The notes beneath the pieces were generated by a model. It was not told where the DNA came from and did not search any database. It was given only the letters and a program-made list of their open reading frames with translations. DNA of 64,000 nucleotides from Haemonchus contortus (taxonomy: Eukaryota; Nematoda; Chromadorea; Rhabditida; Trichostrongylidae), in the NCBI GenBank assembly GCA_000469685.2, contig LS997567.1, positions 8,387,374-8,451,373 on the forward strand. Direction: 5' to 3'. This document shows, one piece after another, positions 48,601 through 60,600 of the stretch. Made by a program: the position numbers and the translations under genes. The stretch's first letter is position 1; each line of letters begins with the position of its first letter.

Positions 48601-51600
48601 AAAGAAGTTTTGATCAGAAGGATGAGGATCAGTCAAATTGGGCGGACATATTGAAAAATAATCAGTGTTAGAAGAAGGTAGAACGTTTGCAAAGTTTCTA
48701 GATAGAAAAAAGCAATAGGGCAACGGTGCGGTGGCAGGAAAGTAGGGAAGGGACATGCGGCAGCACGCTCCAGATTGTCACTCAAGCAATAGGGCAACGG
48801 TGCGGTGGCAGGAAAGTAGGGAAGGGACATGCGGCAGCACGCTCCAGATTGTAAGCTGTGACGAAGATTGTATAGAAGTGGTAATTAATAGCGCAGCGTT
48901 AATCAAGCTCGCAGGAGTCGGGCGTTCGTAAGTCAGTTTTGTAAATAGAAAAGTAGGTGAAGGCTGCAACTAGGTAGTCATTCTTGAATAGCACTTATTA
49001 CTCACCGCTGGGCTACTCGTGCGGAACAACTACTATCGCTTTGAACAGAATTGCGAATTATTGATTTTAGTCCCGCCCACCTCAGCACACGCTTCGCCCA
49101 CTATGAAAACTTGACCGCCCTTTCTGCAACAGCCACTTCTACACATTGTTATGGCTTAATCTCAGCCCCACCCATCTGGGTGCACGCTCCTCTCACAATG
49201 AAAACTTTACCGCTTGCGACTCAGCAGTCTCTATGCACTATTCTCCGGATTATATAACGCTTTTACCTCAGCTAAGAACTTTTGTAAAGTGCACTTCCCT
49301 CTTGAAAGCAGGCCCCGAGCACACCCTGACCCAATGCTAAAGTGAAATCGACCCATACTATTTAGCAAGTATCACCCGATTTTAAGACACCCCGCCCAAC
49401 GCGTCCATTTCAGTGATTCACCCCTTCCTGAACTTTGTTTATATGGGTTTTTCTTGAGCCATATCGATAAGATTCAACCTCCCATCGCCTTCTTCGATGC
49501 ATGTTCCAACCCTCATAGGCGGAGCTCCCCTGAGCTGACATGTGCTCCGTTTCGGCCTACAGCACCCACATCTGAATTAGCTTTATCTCATTAGGTGCTT
49601 CTTCAAGTAGTACCAAATTTCGTGTGCGTCATACAGATGCGAGCGCTTTATCTACAGTACGGATAGCAAGAATGCATTTCAACATGTCGGCGACACCCAA
49701 CCCAATCCTTTTCAGCGCACTTTTTATTCTATAATATAACCATCTGGGCTCCACACACTCACTTTCGAGGGCTGCGGCGGGCTATAATTTTCGCTGAAAA
49801 TTCGAGATTTTTCCGCTTACCACAGATGGGACTCCTTCGTCCGATTTCTTGGCCTATTCTTGAGCTTTGCCCATTTTTCTCAGTGTGTGGAATTTTAGGA
49901 ACAAAATATTGAAGTTTTCTCAATGGACCACTCATTCCGATGAATGTTCCGCCCCCTTGAGCAATGTTCCCTTAAACTATTAGGTCGTGAAGAAAGTTCT
50001 TGCGATTTTTGACGCCCAATTTTCAAATGCTCGCCGCGGTGTTATTTACTGTTGGAGTTTTTGCAAGTTTTATACCATCCTGAAGCGCATTTCTTGCTCT
50101 ATCCAAGTATATAATCGGTTTTGCCCTGGAGTGATTCCTGGGGTTTTTTAGAAGGCCGAAATCAGCATGGACAAACGACAAATCCGCACGATTTTTTTTC
50201 CAATTCAAATTGGGCAGGAGTGCGACGGAAACGGACCGGGATATCAACGATGACTTGGATCTAGGTACGACGAATCAACGCACAGCACAGTGGTGGTTTA
50301 AAAAATTCCGTACCGGCGATGAGAGCCTGGAAGATGATGAGCGTAGTGGTCGGCCATCGGCCGTTGACAACGAACAATTGAGAGCGTTAGTGGAAGAGAA
50401 TCCACGTACAACGCTGAAGGATATTGGCTCGAGATTGAGTGTTTCCAGCAGGATGGTTGGCAACCACATGCAGGAGATCGGGAAGTCGCAGAAGCTTGAT
50501 AAGTGGGTGCCGCATGAGTTGACCCAGCACAAGAAAGACCGCTCTACGAGCTCGCCTCCGCCTTGCTTCTCTGCGCAACAGGAACGATCCATTTCTTGAC
50601 CGTATTTTGACGTGTGATGAGTAAAGGATTCTGTACGACAGCCGGCGACGATCAGGCCAGTGGCTGGGCAAGGATCAAGCCCCAAGACATTTTCCCAAGC
50701 CGAAGCAGCATGGAAAGAAGGTCATGGTGCTGGTTTGGTGGTCTGCAGTCGAGCTGACCCACCACAGCTTCATGAATACGGATGAAACCGTAACAGCCGA
50801 AAAGTACTGTCAAGAAATTAACGAAATGCATCGAAAACTCCAGCTCATGAGCCCGGCACTGGTGAATAGGAAGGGGCCAACTCTACTTCACGGCAACCCT
50901 CGGCCCCACGTCGCACAACTTACCCTGAGAAAATTGATGGAGCTAGGCTATGAAACTCTCCCGCATCCACCATATTCCCCAAACCTTGCCCCCACAGAAT
51001 ACCATTTCTTTAAACATCTCGCCGGCTTCCTCAAGGAGAAATGCTTCAAAACCCAACATGATGCTGCCACGGCATTCGACGATTTCACCGCCTCTAGATC
51101 TCCGGACTTCTACGCGAATGGGGTAAACTAACTTGGTCCTTGTTACCAAAAGTGTGTCGATAGTAATGGTTGTTATTTCGATTGGTAAAGTTTTGTTCAA
51201 GCCGAGATATGTACATTTGAAGTTTGAGGCGCAAAAACGCAAGAACTTTCTTCACGACCTAATAATATGTGCTCTCTTGATCCTGACCGATCCAGCCATC
51301 CCAAATTTGACCCGACTTCTTAAGGTAGTACCGTATTTTGAGAGACACAAATTCCCTATATATGGTAAGTGGATGATTTCATAGGTAATTACTAATGATG
51401 ACTCCGCACGTAGAACGATATTTGAACGTTAAGGACAGAGTTGTGAACTTTTGATTTTCGCTCCACCCATTTTAGTGTAAGCCTAGCCTACTTCACCAAT
51501 ATGACCACACTCCTTCTTTAGCCTTGGGCCACTTTTTCCATGTTCTGGAACGCTTCTGAATAGAGTTACGAATTTTTGATCTTCACCCCGCCCACCTTAG

Positions 51601-54600
51601 TGCTAACCCGTCCGTTTCAGGGAATTGACCACACTCATTCCATTCCTCTCACCACCTTTTTGCCGCGTTCTAGAACGTATCCGTACATAGTTATGCTTTT
51701 TGATCTTAACTCCGCCCCATCACTGCAAAGCATGCCCTCCTTAGAGATTTGACCACATTCCTTCTACTATCTCTAGCCACCTTTTCCAGCGTTCTAGAAC
51801 GTATCCGAACAGAGTTATGAAATTTTGACCTAAGCACCTTCCTTTTTAGTGCGACCGCATTTGTTCTTTTACATCTTACCCTTTTTCCTGCATCCCAGAA
51901 CGTTTCTGAGTCAAAAATTTTCTATCTGTGCCCCGTCCACTTTAGTGCCACTTCTGGGATTTGACCACATTTGGTCAAATCCCAGAAGTGGCACTTTTTC
52001 TTCTATTATGTCTTACCACTTTTTTAGCACGTCCTAGAACTTTTCTGAACAGAGTTATATTTATTTTTGGAAAGTAGCCTTCATTTCAACGAACGCCCCG
52101 CTAATCGAAGCCGGAGCCAAGCTAAGTTTACGCATGCAGCACGCATTAGGCCTTGCTCACCCTTTTTATTTTTTCCTGGCCTCCACGCCTTCATGAACAG
52201 GGTTATGGACTTAAATGGGAAGTACCCATCGCTAGATTCATTCGAGACCTTGGCAGCTATCGCTCACAACCTATGCCTGGCCGTCACGCCTTTTGAGCGC
52301 TCAGGACAACAAGAGAATAGCCCGTCTTGCGGCGAATACTTCTTTGTCTGTGAGTCAGATCCGAGTTCAGATGGGTGTATTGGTCTCGCGTTCGACCGTT
52401 TGGCGCTCTATCCGCTCTGATGAGTATATTACACAAGAGACGATGAAGAAGGTTATACGACTCAGTACTCGCCACAAGCTGACAAGGCTGGAGTTTGCTT
52501 GTAAAAACATGGCAACGTCATATAACAAGGTACGGTTGTTCGAGAATTCTCAGGATTTTCCTATTTTCAAAACAAACAACGTGTTGTACCCATTTTCTTC
52601 TTAGGTGATCTTCTCTGGTGAAAAGAAGTTCAATCGCGACGGGCCGGACGGATTCCCTCATTACTGGAGGGACCTTGGCCGAGCCACTCGTGTTTTCGAG
52701 AAGGAATTTTGGAGGGTCTGGGCGAGCAAACTCCAGCCTTGTCAGCTTGTGGCGAGTACTGAGTCGAGTAGCCTTCTCCATCGTCTCTCGTGTGATATAC
52801 TCATCAGAGCGGATAGAGCGCCAAACGGTCGTACGCAAGACTGATAAACCAATCTGAGCTCGGATCTGACTCAAAGAAGTATTCGCCTTAAGACGGGCTA
52901 TTCTCCTGTTGTCCTGAGCAGTCAAAATGCGTGGACGGCCAGGAATAGGTTGTGTGCAATAGCTGCCAGGGTCTCGAATTAATCTAGCAATGTATGAAAA
53001 AGAGCGGCCCAGTCGCCGTTCGAAAAGTATGCGCACACTCAGAATTTTTCATTTCAAAGGTAACTAAAGAACCTACCGCAGCGAAACCATTCTCAAACGA
53101 TTCGTCGTAGTCGATAACCTTTACAGAAATTTAGGTAGCCCTATTGGTTACTGATCTCGGTTATATTTTTGTTTCTTGTCAAGTGTGCACATACTTTTGA
53201 AACAAAGAGGAAATTTTTCTTTAATAAGAAATTATGTTAGCAGCTACGATGCTCTCTCAGAATAAGTGTTCGTAGGGTATCGCACACAAGGAATCGAATG
53301 GTGAAGGTCGCAGGTTACAGAATGGTATTCCCAAATCAACAAAATGTTGGGTGTGCACATCTTATAGAATATGTGATCATAGGAAATGTAGCTGAACCTT
53401 GCTTTAGCTATGCTGACAAATATAAAGCAAAGATAAACATATGTCCAAAACCAATACCCTATTCCTAGAAAGAAGATTCGGTTTCACTGCATTCTTTACA
53501 AATAATCTCGCACCAGTAGGCCTACTAACAGCAGGCGACAAGCCTTGCTAGGTGTTCTCTTTGGCTAAGTAGCGGCAATCTTTAGATAGACTATTAGCAG
53601 GAGAATGAGGCGCAGCAAATCCGCGCACTTATCTGGCACTGCCCGTGGGTCCCTACCGATTCTTCTGGCATAACGGCGACCCTGGCAAACCAACTGATTT
53701 TAACACAAAGCTAACTGAAAGCAAAGTAAAAAAAACGACGAAGAAGTAATGCATGGGAACGCTGCGTTGTATGTCTAGTCAGGGAAAAGCAGTTGCAAAT
53801 GTTGGTATGATCGCAAAAGCTGTTTTGCGGCTTCAGGGAGGAATGAAATTCCTATAGGTTATTCACATAAAAATCACTTCCATCACTTTAATGGGGTAGA
53901 ACGCCTGGCATTCTACTGGTACCGAACTCCACGTTGAACTTCATTGTAAGCATGCTCAGGCACCGTCAGGAGCTCATGCACTTCCCCAGGGTTTACGGGA
54001 AGGTTCGCGGGAGGTACACTGGAGATTTGACTCAACAGGACTGGCTGCATTACTTTTCGTTTCAGCAGAAATACTCAGCAGGAGTGGTTCTGTTTTTGGC
54101 CGCTTGGGCTGGTCGAAGTAAGCAGAGCTAATTAGGGAGGACAAGAATGTAACAAAAAAAAATTGAAAATATGAACCGTTGATGATCTTCCACCGTTGAA
54201 GTCCGACTTCTGTTTGCTCAACTTTTCCACGGGCTGATGCCATCATTTTGTCCACTTTTTTCACATTCATCAATGCATCTGCGACGTCTTTCCGTAGCTG
54301 AGCGACTTGTCCAACCAGAAAGGAGTCGTCAGATTCTGAAACATAACTACTTGATTGGAAATCTTGTTCTGTTTCGAAATGTGCTGTACAAGGCTTTTTG
54401 CAATCAGTTCAATCGGATTTCAAACTTTTTTCTCCAGCGCGTAGTACAGCTGGCGAATGACCCGCGCGTAGTACAGCTGGCGAATGAAGCTTGACCCGTT
54501 AAGGCAGTGCCTATAAAAGGCAAGCACAAAAACTGTATTGCAGCTGCATGGTGGTGGAGGAAATGGTCAGCAGAGTAATCTCCCTTCCACTGACGAAAAA

Positions 54601-57600
54601 TGGAACAAGATGTTTTTTTCGAACACCCAGTAACGCTTCTCGGCCACCGAAGCACCATGAGCGAACTCATCCAACTTAGAGGGACGTGCGATACTATCGA
54701 GAGGTAATTAGACCACGCCGTAAAATGTAGAATGCAACGCAAGCCAATGAGCCAATGTAACAATAACAAAGTCTCAAGTCTTGGAAGGAAAACCAAGCCT
54801 CACTACGGTGTTGTCATTGCATGCTCACGACAAAAGTTGTAAATTTCAATCGCAATTGGTCCCTGGTCGTGAGCGCGGCGCGACCCCATTATCTTGGCGA
54901 TAGAATCACAACATGCCCAACTTATTTCTGTTTCTTTGCGTGAGAGTTTGGCCCAGTACGTGGGTACTACTTTAACTTAGAGCGTACTCAGAAGAGTCAT
55001 TCTCACCAGCCAGGACAAGGTTATCCTGGTGTTCTGCCTTAAGAGACTCTACCTTGGATAAAGTCTCATCGTACGCTCTTGTTTACCTCTTCAAAATAAA
55101 TGGAAACATTGCATTAATTTTATGAGATTTATATAACCAGTTGGCCTGCTGCGCACGATACCGTGCGCGTCTCATGGCTTGCGATAAATGAATTTCCGCG
55201 AAGATAACTTGGAGCGTAATCGTCTTAGCAACACAGTAACCACCCTCTTCCAAAAAATGGACAGTACCGTTCTCCCACCATAAATAATAGCGTCGTTTGG
55301 CAATCATTAACATTCGTTCATAAATATACTAACTGAGACAATCCAAGAAGCCATGGGAAGGACCTTAAAATCATCAGTTTCTTGTTTATCCCTAACCATT
55401 GTGGAATGCCTCCGTTTCATTGGAGATGAGAATGAAATTTGTTAATACTCTGACATTTATTTGCACCCGTCGCAGTAGGCATTTGATAGCCTACGCATCG
55501 ACGATCTCGTTGGCCAATATATTGTTTGATGAAATTTATGTCGTGACAGGCAGGTCCATGTTTGGTACTTTCACGCAAACCCCGACCCCGGTCGGTGAAG
55601 TCACCCACCATTAGTTTTCCCATCTTGCCGCCTACATCTCTGCCAAATTTGAACCACCCAGGTCCAAATTGACTATTTTTGAGGAAGCCCCGCCCCCAGT
55701 GGGCGGAGCCTACACCTGCCACCTGTCATTAATTTCTCCATCTTGCCGTCTGCATCTCTGCCAAATTTGAATACTCTAGGCTCAGGAGCAAAGGAGTTAC
55801 AGATTCCAGTGGGCTACACTGTCCGCGCAAGCCCCGCCCCTAGTGGGTGGGGCCTAGCTTAGGTCACGTGTACTCAAGGAGCCCGGCTCACTCCCCACTT
55901 GTTTCAACCTCATTTCCCACTTGTTCCAACCTATCTGAGCTGTTTCAGTTGATTTCCCAACGGCACCATATAAGATAGTGTTACAGACAAACAGACAGAA
56001 AAACAGACAAACGGGCGTTTGCCGTTTATATATAGTAAGGAAACCTGCTGCCAAGATGGTGAATAAGTTCGTATCAACTTACGTTCTGGCGTTATCGCCT
56101 TCTTCAGAGTTGGAAATCTAAAGATAATCGCTATCCATCCCTCATTCAACAATTCAGCTTCAAAAACCGGTTCCCTAGACCTAATGTTTCAAAATGGGCA
56201 TGATATCTCTGAACACTTAACCCACCTCCCGCAACAACCGTTCATTTGAACGACCGCCGCTAAACTAACTCATAGGGACTTGGGGTAGCTTAACCCATTG
56301 GCGACCGCGCCTTTTTAGCGTGTCTGGCTTGTGGGACCGAGCGCGTTTTTCGCGGGCTCCGTCTGTGGCCCGCCGGCGGGCCACACGGTCCCAGGAGCAA
56401 ACTTACTTTTTGTGTGCACTTTCACCAAACAAAAAATTTTATAAAAATGACAAGGAAGAAAAGATAAGTTGTACACAACAAACAGTGCTGTCGTTATGGC
56501 ATCCATTGTTGCTTTTTAGTGTTCTGAAAGATATAGGAAACTTCTACAAAATTGTCTCTAAATGTGCCCTAGACCCGACTCCATCGAAACTCAGAGAAAC
56601 ATATAAAATCAGAATGGCTTCTTTCAAATCATCGGCTATACTGTGGCGATCTACGACTTACAAATTTGGGAAAGGCGATGAAAAAACACACACTTTCATC
56701 TGACATCACTTTCATCATAGAACAGCTGTAAATTTCTTCGGCACAGAAAAGCTGTATGAACTCCGAAAGAATTCAGAAAAGAGCTGAACATCTGAGCTTT
56801 ACTTTGGAGTTCTTCGAAAGCAGCCACCTGTGAAGACCGGATATAAATGCCCGAGCATGACACCCGGCCAATCATGGTTTTACTCATATTCCCTTCGCTT
56901 TAGTAGTTTAGTATTTTGCAATCAAGTGGATTCGCTGGTGCAGTTATCCGAGCTTGAGGTCCCTTATAATATGTAAGGTACCTCAAGCTTGCTTACTTAC
57001 GACGACAATCTTCTGACGCTTATAGAAACGGAAACAAATAGATACGGGTCGCACAAGGACTCTAGCTTCGTGGAAACTAATAAAGAAGAGCTGAAGAAGT
57101 TCATCGCACTGTGCATTCAGATGGGACTTGTGAAAATGCCCAGACTACGGGACTCGTCACGTCCGTCCGGAAGCACACGTCCAGCGCTAGGAGGTCATCC
57201 ATTCGCTGGTAAGATTATGTCCAGGAACCGATTTGAGCAATTGCTACGCTCTCTTCATTTCTGTGACAACAGTGCACCAGACGGAGATCGACTGTATAAG
57301 ATAAAGTCGTTTATTGATATATTCAATGGCAACTGCGAAAGAATTTTTCAACCTGGAAAAGAAGTAACCATAGACGAATCGCTTGTACCATTCAGGGGAC
57401 GTATCGTTTTCCGACAGTATATACCGTCAAAGAGACATAGATATGGCGTAAAGATCTTCAAGCTTTGCACGAGAGGTGGCTATACATGGAGATCAATGAT
57501 CTACGCGGGCAAAACCACACGCAGCGGACCACTTGCAGATACTGTCGTCTTCTCTCTGATGAGTGGTCTACTAGACAGCGGCAGACAGCTTTGTTGTGAT

Positions 57601-60600
57601 AACTGGTACAGCTCGATTGGACTAGCGAAAAAACTTCTGGAAAGAAGAACTCATCTAGTTGCTACCTTGAGGAAAAACCGTCGTGGAATTCCACTAGTTG
57701 TGAAAGAGAAGAAATTAAAACGTGGAGAGCTATACTGTCTACAGAATAAGGATGGTATTCTGGTGTTGAAATGGAAGGATAAGAGAGAACTTTTGATGAT
57801 ATCAACTGCGCATGATGGAGAACGTGGTTCATCGAACAAACCCATGGTCGTTGAAGACTACAACAAGCTAAAAGGATTTGTCGATCAAAGTGACCAGATG
57901 TCGGCTTATTCTCCATTTGTTCGTCGCACCACAAAATGGTATATCAGAATTTTCTTCCACTTTGTCACGCAAACAGCAGTCGTTAACTCGTGGAGGCTTT
58001 TTTGTGACGCAATAGGAAATACCCAACTCAACGAATTTAAGATGAACATAGTGGAATCTTTACTTCAGGATGCGTTCAGTGAACCTCCATCTCCGAGAGC
58101 GACCCACAAATTGGAAAGATCTGAGAGCCGCACAAAGGAAAACAGAAGAAGATGCACAGGTTGCTACAAGGAACTACGAGAAGAAAAAGGTCGCACTTAT
58201 GCCATGAACCATGCAAAAAAAGTCTCGACAAGGTGCAACAAATGCCACAAATACTTTTGTTTGGAATGTTTTCTGAGTTATCATAAGAAGTGCATGTAAC
58301 TTATTAGTTTATAAACTTTGGTCTTGCTCCTTTATCGCTGCCCTCAGAGATGCTTTTGTTTTCTTTCATTACTATGGACGGAAGTCAATGATAACCGGAC
58401 CACAGCGCCCCAAGATTCTATAGAGGGTCATAATCCTGCTTTATACTCGAAAGCGTCAAAAAAATTGAAAGTGAATGTTATACATGAAGTATACTACTGT
58501 GGCCCGTATACGGGCCACGCGGTCCCAGGAGCACGATATGGTGTGGCCCGTATACGGGCCACGCGGTCGTCAATGGGTTAAAATGATATGCCCTATCCCT
58601 CTCGCCGTGATACCGGAGGCGTATAAGACCCACATAAGTCAGAAAAAGGCGCGAGTTCACTAGCTACGGCTAGGCACTCGTCCTTCCTATTAATTTTTGG
58701 GGACCTTGCATTGATGAAAAATGCTTCAAGTATTTTTTGCTGTAATGTTGTAATGGGTAATGGTTGTTGCTGGAGGTGGGTTAAATGTTTAGGGATATCA
58801 TGCCCATTTTGAAACATTATATATATATATATATTTATTTATTTATTACATGACGTGAGTCATGTGACATAATCAGTTAGCAAAAAAAAGAAAAACACAA
58901 TCTCCAGGAACAAAAGCGCACAGTAACCACACTTATGTAAGAGGTAGTTAAAAAAAGCGTAGGAGAGGTTGATGTTAATAAAAATAAAACTGCAAGAAAC
59001 GAGAAAGTCATCATGGCTCTAGATGCTCATTGAGATATTTTTTGAAACTCGAAAGACTGATAGGTATGCTTTTCTTTTTGCTAAGGGCGAAATAAAGTGG
59101 GTGAATGCGATTAACGAAGAAGTGCGAACGGCAATTCAGTCGAGATTTGGAAAGAAGCAGTTTGAACGGACCATTTCTGGTAGTGGAAGCTCTGATCAGC
59201 AAAATGAACGGAGGCCGAAATTGGCATTACGTTGTGCGGCAGAGGGAATGCTGTCGTACATAAATCCAACCACCCTGATCATCAGTTTCCTCGTGAAACT
59301 GTTTTGAACTTTTTCAATTTTGTCGATAATTTTGCGTTTGTGTGGGCTAAACACAACAGTGCCTTACTCCACCAGAGGCCTTACATAGGCCTTGAAGGCT
59401 TGAAGCAGTACAGAGGGATTCCTAGTAGTCAGAGCTCTGAATAGTCTAGGAACGGCATTGAGCCCTTTACCGGCAATCATCTCACAATGACTATCAAAAG
59501 AGAGATCCGGTTTGACCATAAATCCTAAATCAACAACCCCATCAACGGTTCCAATACCATTACCATCAATACGGTACTCATAGTAATCATCCCTGGAACA
59601 TTTTCTAGAACTGAGGTGTATCACCTTCGTTTTCTCAATAGAGAGAGGTAGTTCCCATACTTTGGACCAGGAAGAGACAGCATCGATAGCATGTTGCAGG
59701 GAGGTGCAGTCTTCATTGATGGTGATTGGCATGTAGATCTTAACATCATCAGCGAACGCTACACACTTTGCCTCGCAGGACGATATAAGACTTGGCAACT
59801 TATGCGTATAAATATTAAAAAGGGTCGGGGAAAGAACTCCTCCCTGAGGGACACCGCTGAGCACACGTCTAGGTCTGGTCGGGAAACATTAGGTCCAAAG
59901 AACCGGTTTTTGAAGTTGAACTGTTGAATGAAGGATGGATAGCGATTATCTTCAGGTTTCCAACTCTGAAGAAGGCGATAACGCCGAAACATAAGTTGAT
60001 ACGAACTTATTTACCATCTTGGCAGCAAGTTTTATATGAATCTTATAAAGTTAATGCAAAGTTATGCCAAGATTCATCGAGAGTCGAACATGGATGCTTA
60101 TAAATGGAAACTTTTCCTCGACCGCATATGTTTACTCTAATGACTACAGTTCGGGGCAAACGAAGACCTTGACAGGACATCCTACGCGCATTACAAACGT
60201 AAGTTTACATACTTGAGAAAAAATCCCTCACCCAGTTTTTTGGCAACGAGTTTAGCAAGATCGTGCACATCTTCGCTGACTTGCTTCACACGGTCGTCGA
60301 AAGCTGTGTCGTTGACCTAAACAGGTATGCCACTAAGATCATCGTATGAACAATGAAGTGGCAATGTTAATGGCCACATTACCGGTGCTGGATTCTCGAT
60401 GATTTCCCTAAGAGTATTGTCAAGCTGTCTGACGCCATCACGAAACGCGTTTACTCTGGTCTGAATCAACGTGTAGCAGTCGTCACACGGAAGACATCCA
60501 GATTTGATGTCGTACCGATTCTCCACACACTGATCACAGCGTCGCCCTTGGATATGATCACGGCATAAACATTGCCCTGTAATAAAGGGCCATTCGAGAG

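Larger units (their letters stand above)
56041..58822 (-). mobile_element. Penelope-like element remnant, interrupted by piggyBac
   Basis: Left of the piggyBac, 56041-56289 is the complement of the PLE terminal repeat seen at 59883-60035 and 12480-12700. Right of it, 58590-58760 on the minus strand reads [20 protein letters not shown] and [11 protein letters not shown], the end of a PLE GIY-YIG domain. 58755-58822 is an inverted copy of 56180-56245. The RT is missing. Confidence 0.6.

Noticed and set aside
50210..51131. An active mariner transposase
   Set aside because: Frameshifts, an internal stop and loss of the second catalytic Asp.
56320..56703. A plus-strand 127-codon ORF as the N-terminus of the piggyBac transposase
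   Set aside because: It begins in the terminal GC palindromes, is not acidic like usual piggyBac N-termini, and has no clear splice to 56979.
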